DNA of 64,000 nucleotides, taken from contig VFFE01006711.1 in the NCBI GenBank assembly GCA_008921705.1, positions 131,172 through 195,171 on the forward strand. Direction: 5' to 3'. How positions within the stretch are numbered: the first letter of the stretch is position 1; every line of letters begins with the position of its first letter. The notes below the pieces were generated by a model. The model had not been told where the DNA came from. It worked only from the letters and a program-made list of their open reading frames with translations, and made no database searches. This document shows positions 13,168 through 26,070 of the stretch, in pieces. The DNA is from Burhinus oedicnemus. Lineage: Eukaryota > Chordata > Aves > Charadriiformes > Burhinidae. The position numbers and the translations under genes were made by a program.

Positions 13168-13549
13168 AATGCTGATGATTCAAGGCTCTAATACCTTCCC
13201 AGGCAAATATTCTTCAGAACTTTTCATGTTTGTCATTCATGGTGCCTCGTTCCCATTCCTTAGGGGTATTACTTTGTTGCTTGCTGAAATACTGGAATGA
13301 TCTCTTCCTACTGCTTAAACCTATATATTCTCTCATGCAGAGACATATGAGAGGAGTATCTCATTATTCTCTCTGATTCATCAGCAATCCAGACCAATTA
13401 ATACCATGGTTAATGGGGAGAAGTACCTACTACAACTGCAAGCCATATATCTTCTGTCACTCCTGATCTAACACTCTTGGACGAAGCTAGAAAGCAGCTT
13501 TGCTATGTGAAGATTATTTTTGATACACTACTGAATCTATAATTCAGAG

Positions 13550-13685
13550 CACCATAGAAACTGGAGATGGAAAGAACCCAGCACATTATCAAACGTGTCC
13601 TTCTGCCAAAGCAAGATTGCTTCTTGCAGGCAGCCAGGTTATAACATTTCAGGCAATGAAACTGTCATCTTCTCTGAAAATTCTG
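13550..13685 (-). mobile_element. Old CR1-like 3'-end fragment, antisense (tentative)
   Basis: The plus strand reads CATAGAAACTGGAGATGGAA, then AACCCAGCACATTATCAA and GTCCTTCTGCCAAAGCA, then GATTGCTTCTTGCAGG. This is the pattern of a reverse-complemented old CR1 3' end ('tagaactggaagggaccc...catcaagtcc...ctgccaatgcaggattg'). Diverged; no frame survives. It lies 100-220 bases before a candidate cassette exon. Confidence 0.5.
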
Positions 13686-14136
13686 CCAGAGTCTAACAAA
13701 GCTCACCATTAGAGATCATTCGGTGTGTGTCTCTTTTATTTCTTAACACTTAACTTCTTGTCTGCTGTTCCAATAGATCATTCATGAAGACCCTAACAGC
13801 CCACTGCGGCTGTCTGGTAACTTAGTAAGTTTGCACTCTGGTGTTACAAATTTCACGTTTGATTTTTCTGATAACCTAAACACAGCTTAGGTCTGGTTTA
13901 GGTCTGTTTTAACTAGTGGTAAAGTGATTCTGCCTATTTGATCATATGTTATGTTTATATACATAGCTGAAATATAACATTTTCCTTACTGAAAGATTGG
14001 CTATGCTTAGTTTTGATATTACATAGAAACATTTTGAAAGAGACATTTAATACTTACCTGAAGCTCCTAGCTGCTTACTCATTTTTCCATCTGACTCCTC
14101 TTCACCACTGTATTTTCATCTTTCCCTTCCATATAG

Positions 14137-14295
14137 ATTATGCTACTGACTGATCCAGAAGTTGAGAGCAGCTTATTAATCAGTTCTGATGAAGGGGCCA
14201 CCTATCAAAAATACCGTCTGAACTTCTACATCCATAGTCTGCTCTTCCACCCCAAGCAGGAAGACTGGATCTTAGCATACAGCCAAGACCAGAAG
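14137..14295 (+). CDS. SORCS1: SORCS1 exon A (VPS10 beta-propeller, Asp-box)
   Basis: This exon encodes 53 residues in phase 0-0, from IMLLTDPEVESS to AYSQDQK. Sortilin-related VPS10 receptors are type I membrane proteins that bind ligands in the lumen and sort cargo such as neurotrophin receptors and synaptic proteins between Golgi, endosomes and the cell surface. The exon contains a clear Asp-box, SSDEGATYQ (residues 16-24), the turn that marks each blade of the VPS10 propeller, followed by a FHPKQEDWILAY strand. The acceptor is a strong pyrimidine tract ending ATATAG; the donor is AAG|GTAAGA. The next exon continues the protein exactly. From remembered vertebrate sequences SORCS1 is the closest match; SORCS3 is similar in this region. 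Reading on into the intron adds 23 residues before a stop at 14365. Confidence 0.92.
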
Positions 14296-14394
14296 GTAAG
14301 AATCGTTGGCAGCATTTTGCTTTTTTTGCTTTGGAGCAACCTAGGGTTTCTATGTCTCTCTACATAACTGCTGCAGAGCATTCAGGACAGTATC

Positions 14395-14419
14395 TGGAAA
14401 TACCAAACTGGTATTTCCA
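14395..14419. other. Perfect 11-bp inverted repeat with 3-nt loop
   Basis: TGGAAATACCA and TGGTATTTCCA are exact reverse complements separated by AAC. In the SORCS1 pre-mRNA this would form a tight hairpin 100 nt downstream of the exon A donor. Nothing else marks it as a known RNA. Confidence 0.9.
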
Positions 14420-15344
14420 AGCAAAAAAAAAAATGAGTAAACCTCAATGTAAAGGGCAAAGTAAAGGACGTAGGCACCTAGAGTGTTCTTGGGACCTAGC
14501 ACTCTATGGATGAGCTGGCAGTCTGCATTTATTCATCAGTCCTTTTGGCAATATCATGTGACAGGCAATGGGCAGTGAAGACAGCTAGGATCCTTCATGA
14601 TAGGAATAACAACCTTTAATGAGGCTTTTTGTCCTCTTGTTAAACAATTCTCTTGCTCCATTCTAGCAGCAGCTCCAAGAACAGTGTAAGACACTCCTTG
14701 TTCCTATCTGGTTGGCATATTTTCAAGTAGCCTTTGATTTTCTAAGAGAAAAGTAGTGGTGAATTGATTTCCTTTGAAGTCCAGTTCCTTCAGTGCGAGT
14801 AATCCATCAGCCAAATAAATATGCTGTGAGATTTGCCTTGATTTTTTGCTACCCAACTTGAGACAATAGAACAGGACTTGATTGTAAGAGACCTCATTGT
14901 TAGATTTTTTTGAAAATCAAGCACATTGATACTTGCAAGCCAGTCGTCTTCCAGTGAAGGACTGATAGAGCTTAATCTGTTTAGTTTACCAAAAAGCAGA
15001 TTGAGGGGAAACGATATTGTTGTGCATAAATATCTGGATGGCAAAGAGAAAATGTGAGTAAGCATTTTGATGTAGTAAAAAAACTTCTAACAAGAATTGG
15101 TGGCTAGGAGTCAATGGCAGATAAACTCAACTGTGAAGTAACTAGCCATTGAAGGAAACTGCTCTGAGAAATGGCAGATTTCACATCCTGACATTTTGAT
15201 GTTTTTGAATAAAACTGAAAAACAGACGAAAACAATTTGCTGAGCTCCCAACAGGGGTAAAAGAGCAAAATATCTTGGCATCTAATATATTACCCTTTAT
15301 ACAAAGAAATGTAGTGGTCTGTTTTTATTACACATATAATAGTG

Positions 15345-17545
15345 GAGTTCAAGATCCTTTGGGCAAGCAAGGAGGATGCACAATAAGCTTGCTACCCTGG
15401 ACATCAGGAGAGCGGACCTTGGCCTCTTCAGGGTTCCACTTGGTAGAGTACTGTGGCATAAAGCCCCTGGAGGGAAGAGGGGCCCAAGAAAGCTTGTTAA
15501 TATTCAAGTATCACCTCTTCCAAGCTCAGGAGTGATGCATCCCAACAAAGAGGAAGTCAGGCAAAAACACCGGGGGGCCTGCATGGATGAATAAGGAGCT
15601 CCTGGAGAAACTCAAACTCAAAAAGGAAGCCTACAGAGGGTGGGAGCAAGGACAGGTAGCCTCGGAGGAATGCAAAGAAATTCTCCAAGCAGGTTAGGAA
15701 AGCTAAAGCCCTGGTAGAATTAAGTCTGGCCAGGGATGTCAAGCGCAACAAGAAAAGTTTCTATAGGTATGTCAGTGATAAAAGGAAGACTAGGGAAAAT
15801 GCGGGCCCTCTCTGGAAGGAAACAGGAGACCTGGTTACCCAGGATGTGGAGGGTGATGTGCTTAACTTTTTTGCCTTGGTCTTCATCAGCAAGTGCTCAG
15901 CCACACCACCCAAATTGCAGAAGGCAAAGACAGGGACAGGGAGACTGAGGAACCACCTGCTATAGGAGAAGACCAGGAGACCAGGTTCAAGACTGTCTAA
16001 AGAACATGAAGGTGCACAAGTCCATGGGACCTGATGAGATTCATCCACGGGTTCTGAGGGAGCTGGCAGATGAAGTTACCAAGCCACTATCCATCATATT
16101 TGAGAAGTTGTGGCAGTCTGGTGAAGTTCCTGCTGACTGGAAAAGGGGAAACATAACCCCATTTTTAAAAAGAGAAAAAAGGAAGACCTGGCGAACTACA
16201 GCCTGGACAGTCTCACTTCTGTGCCTGGCAAGATCTTGGAGCAAATTGTCCTGGAAACTATGCTAAGGCCTATGGAAAATAAGGAGGTGATTGGTGACAG
16301 CCAACATGGCTTCACTAAGGGCAGATCGTACCTGACAAATTTGGTGGCCTTCTACAATGGCATTGTTGGATAAGGGAAGATCAACTGACATAATCTATTT
16401 GGACTTGTGCAAAGCATTTGACACTGTTCCGCATGACATCCTTGTCTCCAAATTGGAGAGACATGGATTTGACGGATGGACCACTTGGTGGATAAGGAAT
16501 TGGCTGGATGGCCCCACTCAAGAGTTGCAGTCAATGGCTCAATGTCCAAGTGACGACTAGTGATGACTCGTGTTCCTCAGGGGTCAGTACTGGGACTGGT
16601 GCTGTTTAACATCTTTGTTGGTGACATGGATGTTGGGACTGAGTGCACTCTCAGTAAGTTTGCCAACACCACCAAGCTGTGTGGAGCAGTCAACACACTG
16701 GAGGGAAAGGAATGCCATCCAGAGGGACCTGGACAGGCTTGAGAGCTGGGCCCGTGCAAACCTCATCAAGTTCAACAAGGCCAAGTGCAAGGTCCTGCAC
16801 ATGGGTCGGGGCAATCCCAAGCACAAATACAGGCTGGGTAGAGAATGGATTGAGAGCAGCCCTGAGGAGAAAGACTTGGGGGTGTCAGTTGATGAGAAGC
16901 TCAGCGTGACCTGGCAACATGCGCTTGCAACCCAGAAGGCCAACTGTATCCTGGGCTGCATCAAAAGAAGCATGGCCAGCAGGTCAAGGGAGGTGATTCT
17001 GCCCCTTTACTCTGCTCTGGTGAGACTCTACCTGGAGTACTGCATCCAGCTCTGGAGCCCCCAACATAAGAAGGACATAGACCTGTTGGAGAGAGTCCAG
17101 AGGAGGGCCATGAAGATGATCGGAGGGCTGGAGCACCTCTCCTGTGAAGACAGGCTGAGAGAGTTGGAGTTGATCAGCCTGGAGAAGAGAAGGCTCCAGG
17201 TGGCCTTACAGTACTTAAATGGGACCTACAGGAAAGATGGGGAGGGACTCTTGATCAGGGAGTATAGCGATTGGATGAGGGGTAATGGTTTTAAACTGGA
17301 AGTGGGTAGATTTAGATTAGGTATTAGGAGGAAATGCTTGACTCTGAGGGTGGTGAGACACTGGAACAGGTTGCCCAGGGAAGTTGTGGATGCCCCATCT
17401 CTGGAAGTATTCACAGCCAGGTTGGATGGGGCTTTGAGCACCCTGGTCTAGTGGAAGGTATTCCTGTCCATGACAGGGGGGTTGGAACTAGATGGTCTTT
17501 AAGGTCACTTCCAACTGAAACCATTCTATGAATCTATGAGAATCT
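15345..17545 (+). mobile_element. CR1 LINE, 5'-truncated, about 2.2 kb
   Basis: A CR1 non-LTR retrotransposon in the host sense direction. It begins after the endonuclease domain, in the linker (RRADLGLFR near 15409), passes through the reverse-transcriptase region and its C-terminal part, and ends in a 3' untranslated tail with CTGTCCATGACAGGGGGGTT, CCATTCTATGAATCTATGAG. CR1 copies spread by target-primed reverse transcription, which explains the missing 5' end. The tail type matches the copies ending near 967, 40556 and 53185, so these belong to one related subfamily group. It is the best preserved copy here, so relatively young, but its frames are broken. The 5' edge is uncertain by about 20 bases. 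Confidence 0.95.
15376..17451 (+). pseudogene. Broken CR1 ORF2 (reverse transcriptase and C-terminal region)
   Basis: Fragments of one protein lie in shifting frames. The linker is at 15376-15594, and the start of RT ([19 protein letters not shown]) at 16016-16190. The palm entry ([18 protein letters not shown]) is at 16390-16445, with [14 protein letters not shown] and the active-site block at 16570-16680. A long C-terminal stretch runs from about 16710 to 17451. A frame change is needed near 16190-16350, again near 16555, and again near 16705. The palm motif that should read FADDT reads FANTT, so both catalytic aspartates are gone. The 293-codon open frame starting at 16570 is this remnant, not a host gene; its first 45 or so codons are out of the CR1 frame. 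Confidence 0.9.
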
Positions 17546-17719
17546 GAATCTAATCAATACTCAAATTATTGACTGAATTGTTGAGGGTTACACATTAATG
17601 TGAATCTCAACATAAAAGTTTGAATTCTATGATGTTTTCCATCTGTGTATTTGAATTAATTTTACAAACATTAATTAACTAATTTTCCTTTAGCCTAAAT
17701 TAGGCTTGTTGTTACTATT

Positions 17720-17865
17720 ACTGTAAGCCTGAGAAAATAAAGGCATAAGGAAGCTAAATAAGTAGCTAAGGTCACAGAATGATCTTACAGGAATTTTTGG
17801 AATAGAAGTTTAGTCCTGTTCTTTAAGCTCAAAACCAGTATCCTTCCAGGCCACTAGCTTAATAT
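17720..17865 (+). repeat. MIR-like SINE remnant (tentative)
   Basis: The string GAGAAAATAAAGGCATAAGG, then AGTAGCTAAGGTCACAGAAT and AGAAGTTTAGTCCTGTTC follows the order of the 3' half of a MIR/CORE-SINE ('gaaactgaggcacagag', 'ccaaggtcaca', 'ggattcgaaccc'). Decayed, sense orientation, 175 bases after the CR1 tail. Confidence 0.5.
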
Positions 17866-20800
17866 CCTTCGCAACTATGGGAAATGCATCTTGCCTGCCT
17901 GATTCTCCCTGTAGAGTCAATTGCATTTTTCACTCACCTCTCTCACAGCATTTTGTGGAATATACTATGGTTATAATCTATGGTAGAGGAAGGTGCAGGT
18001 TAAATTATTTCTGGGTGTTCAGTATGTAATTAGACAAGGTCAAAATGTTTCCTTTCCCTTGTGGCTATTGAATTCTCTGGACTGATATGAAACTGAACAG
18101 AATCTGGTCTCTGCTGTCTTTTAGGACCCTTTGGAATGAAAGTTACTGTGTAACAGTAAATTTATTACATGAAGATCAATGAAACTTTCAGTGGTAAATT
18201 TGTCAAATAAAATTAGGATATAGAAGAAAATTAATTTCAGCTGTTGTGGTATTCAGGCTGCTCAGAAAATAATCCTGATTAGAGTCCATACAGCTAACGC
18301 TGATATGGTAGATGGCTACTAGCAAATATATTGTCAGTATTCCACAGGAAACTCCCACTCTTCTATAGAATCCTAAAAAACAATCCACATATAAGAATGA
18401 AGGGCCCTTTTGCATTAACCTGAATTTTCAGGATTAGTGTTGGAGTTGTGTGTATGGGGTGTTTTGAGTGAGAGGGTGCAGACTGCACGGTAATATCTCT
18501 TTGTGTTGTGACATTGATTAGCAAATTGGATAACTGTTCGTAATTCAATACAGTAGTTGCATGAAAAAAAATCATGTTGCACAAAGTCTGTAGATCAGTA
18601 CCAATTAACTCTAAAATAGTATTTTAAAAGTACTCTGTATTGGTATGAGTCACAGGCCTGGTTTCTACTTCACATTTTCTGACTTCAGCAAGCTTTGGCC
18701 AAGAACTGTAAAGGGTAACCAACAGGCAAAGAGTATTAATCAGCTTGGACTAAAAATTAAATGTAACTTAAACTAAGGGTCAAGTTCAGCCTGTGACTCC
18801 CCTTCGTTTCATGCTTGTATTTCCAAAGGCAGAATTAAGAATTAAGAAGTCCTGCAGGTATTTAGATAATTGCAATGGGAGCTGCAGGGTAGTTTGGAAC
18901 GAATGATGATGACGTTTGCTGTTTCACAATCTCATGCTAAGGCCATATTTAAGGAAAGAGAATCCATTACTCCTTGGATTCCAGGCACTGTGTGCACAGA
19001 GACTTAAGAGTCACCCGAGGAAGCAAGGGAAAATTATCCGCATGGTAAGGAATTTACATTTTGATATCACTGACTTTGCCAGTGACTGAAGAGGCTGTGA
19101 AGGTTTTGTTGATGAGGGCCGCAAGGAGTAGGTTGGCTTTTGACCAGTTAGGATTGTTGCACTCATTTAATTTTGCTGCTGATACTCAGGAGGGAGGTGA
19201 GAATCAACTAGAAAACACATTTACTTCTTCCTAGCCAGCCATATAATTGTTGCCATCCATTTGCATCTTGTCATTGCAGCGGGTGGCACCAGGTGAATCA
19301 GGTGGTGAACAGAGCCAAGAGCTGGAAGGACAGGAATCACTTTGAGTCTGGAATGTTTTGGTTCTCAGAAGTTGTCCATCCAATTCAGGACTGATGAGGG
19401 CAAAGCCAACAGTTAGTGCATGCCTCTCATTGTAATGAATAGGAAATGGGTCACATTGCATCATCCCTCAATCTCTTCACAGCCCACTGACTTTATCGCT
19501 ATGATAAGTACTACAGGTCTTTTTTTTATTGAGTTGAATAGGGATTTACTCAATGCTAGGGAAATCTGTGTTAACTGAAGTCATTTCATGTCCCATTTTC
19601 TTGGGTGTTGTATATGGGTGAATGTGGTTAATTGCTGAGGTTCAGCTGACAAGCAGTAACTCATTAAGCTTCAGTGACTCAGTTGCTTTTGTTTGCCTCT
19701 CTCTCCCCTGTGTCTCTGCCTTGGGCAGCAGACTTGAATTACCACTGCTGACAGACCAGTCCCTTATTCAGTCATGACTTTTTTCTGCCAGTCTTGAGGA
19801 AAAAAAGAGCAGCAAACCATCTGCCGCCTGTACTAATTGCTTCATGATTGCATTCATTGTTCTGGCTGAAAGTATAGTTGTTACGTGGCTGATTCTTACC
19901 ACGTAATTGCAGAACTACTGCATGCTTCTCCATTTTCTGTGTAAGAGGAGTTACGAATCAGGAGGAAGCTTCAGACACAGTAAAGCATTGCTTGTGAGGC
20001 AAAAGCTTGTTGGAGGTCTTGTACGTGTGAGCTCTCTTGGGTTTAATCAGCTGGCTTGTAGGATGAAGGTCTGTATTTTATGGGAGTATTGCTTATGTAT
20101 TACTGTGTAATCTTTAAAAGTCGTTTGCTGTGTAATCAGAGGGTGGGATGTAAGAGCCTGTACTTCATGTCGAGATACCTTCTGCTATTCAGATGGGTCA
20201 GACACACAGAGGAATGGTTAGTAATCAGCCATGAATAACAGAGCTATTTGAAGAGATGAAATACAGGTGAAATTGGGAAACACAAGTCAGACAGGCGAAA
20301 TGCAGGTTTGTAATTGCCCAACTCAGGAATAAATGCACAATGACACTCAAGCGCTGAAAGGCAGCAACAAAGGCTGAAAAGTGGATTTAAAATGGAGTTA
20401 TTGTTGTTGATTTTCCTCTCTCATTTTAAATGAACTCTTGAAAAGCAAGGCACTCCAGACTGAAGGAACTCTGTCAACATAGCGGTAGTAAATGAGGAGG
20501 TTTACATTTCCTTTTTTTTTTTTTCTTATTTTTTTCATTTTGACCTGTCCCAAATACCCGATTCCATCTGTCTGTTTACCATGTATGTCATGCTGGAGAT
20601 CAATGAGTTAGGAAATGATACTTGGCTGTATAGATGAAGTGCTGAAGTTTAGAAAAAAATCAGGATTGTGTTGCTTGTGGGACAACGTATCTTCTGTCAT
20701 CAAGCTATGGCATCTTCTCCAGTTTCCTACAGTAAAGGAGATCCACTCCTGATGTGTTCAAGTGGAAGAAAAAGGTGTTCATATATCAGGGATGACAGAG

Positions 20801-22689
20801 GAACCACATAGAATAGAGATAAGGATGCATATGGCCGCAGGATGTCTGTGAGAGGGAACAGGCCAACTCACAGAAGTACCTTCAGCCCCATCTATCCATG
20901 TATTTGGTCTAATGCTTGTGTCTGACAGTAGAGTATCTGCTATGGATCTAGCTAGTATTCCCTCTTCAAGACGTGATGGACTGTTTTGGATGCATTTCAT
21001 AATTCTAAAACCTCTCATTTCACTTCATTAGGATCTAACTTTGAGGGTGACTGTGCTTGGAAAACACTCAGACCAGGGACCTCCAGAGGTTCCTTTCAAC
21101 CTAAATTATTCTGTTTCTAGTTACGCCCTCCCAATTCCAGTGGTAACAGTGACTGCCTACATAGACAAGAGAAGGGAGACTAGAATCCAGATTTATTTTA
21201 TCAGAAAATGCACCATGGTTTTAAAAAAAAAAAAATTAAAAAAAAATGCTGTTAACAGCAAGAGACATCATTTTGGTGTGGGTTTTTTTTCCACACTACT
21301 GACAACGTTTAGAGGACTATTCACTTGGGCTAATGTTAGCTGAGGGAGACTAATCCCATCTAAAATTAATGGAGAGGAAAAAATCTTTTCTAGAGTGGTA
21401 AGCATTAGCCACTTCAAATCATCTTCTGGAAAAGCCTATCACTTTTGACAGACTACAGACAAAACCAGGGAGCTAGTTTGCACAAAGCTAACATTAGCCT
21501 ATGTGAATAACTCCCCCTTTCCCTGTGGCATTACTCCTGCAACACTCTACACTATTTATGTTGATATTTAGGACACCACTAATCAACCAAGCCAGTTTTC
21601 CAGCAGACTTGATTCTCACTGATGCATATTGTTGAATGTGAAAAGTAGTAAGGAATTTGCACTTTAAAAAGGTGTTTGTCCCAGACTTTGCAACGTGGCA
21701 CTTTCTGCATGAGCTTAGATATCCTTTCTGGATTACCAACACTTATGTCAGGGATGGAAAGGGTCTTCCACACAAAAGGCCTTGTGAAGGCTAGCCCCTA
21801 TTTTTAAGACTTTTCATGTGCTTATTTTTCTAAATAAGGTATCAGTCATGCACAGAACCATCCACGTTTGTAGCTAGGGCTGTGCACACCATTTGTGTAA
21901 AGACGTTAAGGACAAACACCTGCCAGGCATCCCGATGACACATCTTGCACACAACTCTTTGCAAATATGCCTTGTTATCTCTAAGAAAACAGATTAGCAT
22001 TTGGTGGCAACCAGCATACTGAAAATGAATAATGAAGGGACATCAAAACCATTAATCTGGCTGTTATTTTATTAGGATTTTTCTGCCTTTCTTCGCATAC
22101 AGTCAGTTCCTTAGCATTGTCTCAGTAAGAAGAATAATGTTGTCAGATTATATATATATTTTTTTTTTTAATTGGCCATAAGCCAGTATACAAACTATGC
22201 ATAAAATATGCTTTCCTAGTGTACCCATCAGTCTTCCATGCACCTCGCTAAGCATAATGTTCTGGGGTAACAAATTAAAATAAAGAATGGAATTAAAAGT
22301 GAGAGGAATTTCTAACATTCTTTCCTCCTCTAATAAAAAAAAAAAACCTAAAAATCAAATAGCAGAGCCCAATGGCAGCCTGGCAGTCCAGAGACAAAAC
22401 TACATTTCTGGGCCAGGAGTGTGATCAGTGAAACAGAAGGAAAGACACTCAAGCAGTAATCACTGCACTCTTTACCACTGACTCACTCATCTTTAGGCAA
22501 ATCAATATGTCCTTGCTTATCCATCTGTATAAACATCAGCCCTCTGTACCCCTAGAGAACTTGTTCTTTTGCTGCTTTGGGTCCTTGGGTGCATACTTAT
22601 AGCTGTGGGTAGATCTGTTGTTTCTCTGCAAGATTTTCTGTGCTCTACATAACTCCAGTTTTCCTACTTCCATGAAAAAATTACTTTTT

Positions 22690-22970
22690 TCCTTTCCATC
22701 AGAATTGGACAGCTCACTGGATTAGGAATAAAGAAATTTGCTCCGTATCACTAGGTCTGCCACTGATCTCTGTGGTGTTGAGCAACTCCCTTTGCTTTTC
22801 TGTAGATGACTTGCCTTTCCCTTCTCTGTCTCTGTCATTTGATTTGACTGTACTCTCCAACATGTCTCCAGTTTCTTATTCTACAAAGTGCCTGTCAGCA
22901 CTAAATTCACTTGGAGGCATAGGTTTTAATATAATGCAAATGATAAACAATAATAATTTGTTTTTAAATT
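22690..22970 (-). repeat. MIR-like SINE remnant, antisense
   Basis: On the plus strand CACTGGATTAGGAATAAAG, GGTCTGCCACTGATCTCTG, TTGAGCAACTCCCTTTGCTT and CTGTAGATGACTTGCC follow each other as in a reverse-complemented MIR ('actggactaggagtcagg', 'ctctgccactgac', 'gggcaagtcactt', 'catctgtaaaatg'). The later part (CAAAGTGCCTGTCAGCACT) is weaker. Confidence 0.6.
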
Positions 22971-25900
22971 TGAAGCTATGGATGAGTGCATGAAAATTCT
23001 GACACTTTGCCCTAAATTCTGCTGTAATAAGCCTTTTCTGTTCTGTTCTCATTCTAATACTTTTTTTTTTAAACAAAAATGAAGTTATTTAATACAGTTA
23101 TCTGAACAGTTATGAACCTACCTAGTAAATTTACCACACAATAGAATGCAAGTGCAGGCTACCCTGTTACCTGTTACAGAGATAGTATTTTTTAACAGAG
23201 AAGGGAATTAACCTTGAGGACAACATACTAAGTAGAGCCATAAATTTGGAATTGAGATTGGATGTCTTTCCAAATGAGACAATCTAGTTCAGCCATCAGT
23301 TCTTGGCCTGAATAATTCTCTCTGCTGTTTGAGTTAGTGTTAAAGATTCTGCAGCATCTGTGAGGAAGAGAACAGACTGATGATACCAGTGGTTCCTTCT
23401 TGCTTTAAAATATATATTCCAGACATATTCCTTTAAATATCTGCTGATAAAAATGTGTTTCCTGACACTTTTTTAGCATATGAGTTGAATGAACTGGAGG
23501 CATCATGCTAATACAGTTGCTTGAAAACTGCCACAAAACCAGAACACCAGCTGATGTTGCTCATATCTGAGAACGTGTGAGGAGTTATTGAGGGATAGGT
23601 AGGAAGAAAGCTGAGGGTTATCTCCAGGATGCTTTGATCTGTTGAACATGCACAAAAGAAATTGGTGTGTTACAACCATACTGAACAAGTCTACGTGACA
23701 GTAGCATGTGGTTCATCAGCAAAAGCAGCCACAGAGCTGCAGACCTCACTGGTGTTTGAATGGGCTATGAAGCAGGTATTTGAAAGCTTTATCGCTCTTA
23801 TGTGTTTCCCATCAGCATTCAGTAAACACCAGTTATTGGGTTAACTTTATTGACGGCTTCTGCGTGGCATGATTAATGCATTGCAGCAACTTAAAATGTT
23901 CAAAGTCTAAGCAGTGTCCTAGGAACTTTATTGCTTCAAGGATACTTAAGCATCTTAACACTGGAACTTACTCATTTATTTCTATGATCTAATTGTATCA
24001 GCCCTGTAGCCCATTTTTGTATCCTGGATCGTGAGTCTTATGCTCTATTGTAGAAAGGAAGTACTGTGTGCAATTTCAAATTCTTTGTTTATGCAAAACA
24101 TTCTGTTGTGCTAAATTCAATGTTGGAAGAAAAAAGCCTGGTCCATGGCTCTTCTAAATGAAGCATAGTGTGATTCAGGGAAGAGCAGCATACCTCCCAG
24201 CCTTTGACTGCTCTGAAGAAGAAATGCCCTGTGCAGTAATTTCTTTAAATTTAATGTACTTTGATACCCAAGTAAGCTGCACTGGATGCATGTTGGGAGC
24301 ATGTGTGCATCCAAGTCCCTGTTCATTCTTTCTCACTAGTTGAGATTTCTGCAAGCGCCACTGTGGAAATTTCTCTCCCACTATGATGATTTTTGATCTA
24401 GAAGGTAGATCCAAGGGCATAACAGTCTGTAAGATTGTAAAGGACTGTTTTATTTACCTGTATATACATGTTCAATCTTAAGTCCATACCTGGTGCATCA
24501 GCCCCATCCTTTTCTGCAAACTGCGTAAAAGAAAAAGAAATGCAATTTTGATTGTTCTTCCAGAGATTTAAATCAAAGTAGTACATCACTGAATTGAAGC
24601 AACAATTGTGATATCTATCGTGTTGCTCTTTGCTTTCCTGAAGGTTTTAGATTAGTTCTAAATATTGTCTTTCACAGTTGAACAACATTTGAATAATGCC
24701 CCTATGAACAATGGGAATAATGACTGAAGCTTTGTAGAAGACCAGAATTTCTTCAAATACAGCTGTGGTGGTAGTAAAGTACAATTTATCAGCAATAAAC
24801 TTATTCAGTATAAATGAATAGGGATAAGAAGAAGGACTTGTCTGTGTTTATTCAACTTACATTGTAGCATCTTCAGAAAGAGTTGTCTTTATCCAGTTTG
24901 ACTCTGTTATCTTTATAGTTAAAGCTGAACTGTACTTTTGGAATGTTGTATTCTTTGGTAAAATTGAGATAAATTTAAAAAAAAAAGGTACTGAAGATGA
25001 GGAAAAAACGATCTCGCAAAATCTTTGTATGGTTCATCAGTACAAAATCTGTGGCTTAGGTGCACTGGTGGGTTTTTGTGTGTGAATAAATCCTATTTGA
25101 AGGGGTGAGGGTGAAACACCATGAACAGGATTAGTTTTAATCATCTCATTGAAACACCAAGACGTGTAACAGGCAAGAAGTCAGCTTACGTGAAGAAACT
25201 TTCAGGAGAATTGACATTGACCGGTAGGAAGCTTCTCAGGGAGTCAGAGGTTAATTTGAATCAAACCCAGGGCTTTTGGAGATGTCCTGAGCTAGTTTTC
25301 CAGCTCCGTATGCTTTTTAGGTCAATGTTGTGATGTGGGTTGAGTTGCTTTGGTCAGATCTGTGTCCAGGAAGAATGAGTGGAGCTTTCATGGAAGCTGG
25401 AGGTGAGAGAGGAGAGAGCTTTTTCTTTTGTAAATATAAGAATGCCAAAGTTGGTAAATCCAATCAGTAAATAAACTTACACTCCATGCTGAATTCCATT
25501 ATAACTTGTTTAGGGGAAATTTCTTAAGTAAAAAAAAAAAAAAGGGAACTACTAGCTTGCTCAAAATATTTCCCTCATGTCACTTTTAGTGTGCAATTTA
25601 AATCACCTTTTCTTTAGCTGGATTCCCAATTTCCATGTGCATAATGTTTTTTGCATGAGATGAAATCACTGCATAAAATTGAATATTCTCATCAGCATAG
25701 GTAGCACATGGAACTACCACATGATTCAAGATCAGTATGTGCAGAAGCATCAGAACCAAATGGTTCATCAGAATATCCAATTAGTTTAAATGCTGAATGA
25801 TGAAACAACAGGGGCACCCTGGGTCAGTCATGTCTGCAGCAATTTGTATAGGTGTTAAAAAGAAGTTGAAGCTATGAGGAACTCCATGTGACAGAAAGCT

Positions 25901-26070
25901 TTTGCTGGGAAAATTAATCTCTTGAGAACAGAAGGGGTGATGATAGGTCTTGACTAGCAAAATGACCCTTCAAATGGTTTTGTATCGGAGTTGGTGGGTC
26001 ATTCAGGTTCTCAATACTTGGTATGTATAACCTTGCTTTCAAAGTCAGGTGTTAAATGAGGAAATGTTTA

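Larger units (their letters stand above)
1..14136 (+). other. Intron of SORCS1 (3' part), upstream of the first visible exon
   Basis: No exon of the host gene was recognised before 14137. Family members carry a segment ending in a lysine/arginine-rich stretch just before the first visible exon; I did not find it here, so that exon probably lies left of the window. The block is AT-rich non-coding DNA. It holds CR1 tails near 832-967 and 3245-3395, a solo LTR at 3751-4282, an ancient antisense CR1 at about 9095-10420, MIR-like remnants near 11890 and 12650, an antisense CR1 tail near 13550, and simple A/T runs at 2475-2490, 4774-4799, 9659-9676 and 13129-13162. Between 4300 and 9090 I see nothing beyond chance short reading frames. 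Confidence 0.7.

Noticed and set aside
16570..17451. The longest open frame in the window (293 codons) as a host gene
   Set aside because: Its sequence is the C-terminal region of CR1 ORF2, flanked on both sides by the rest of a CR1 element, and the first part is out of the CR1 frame.
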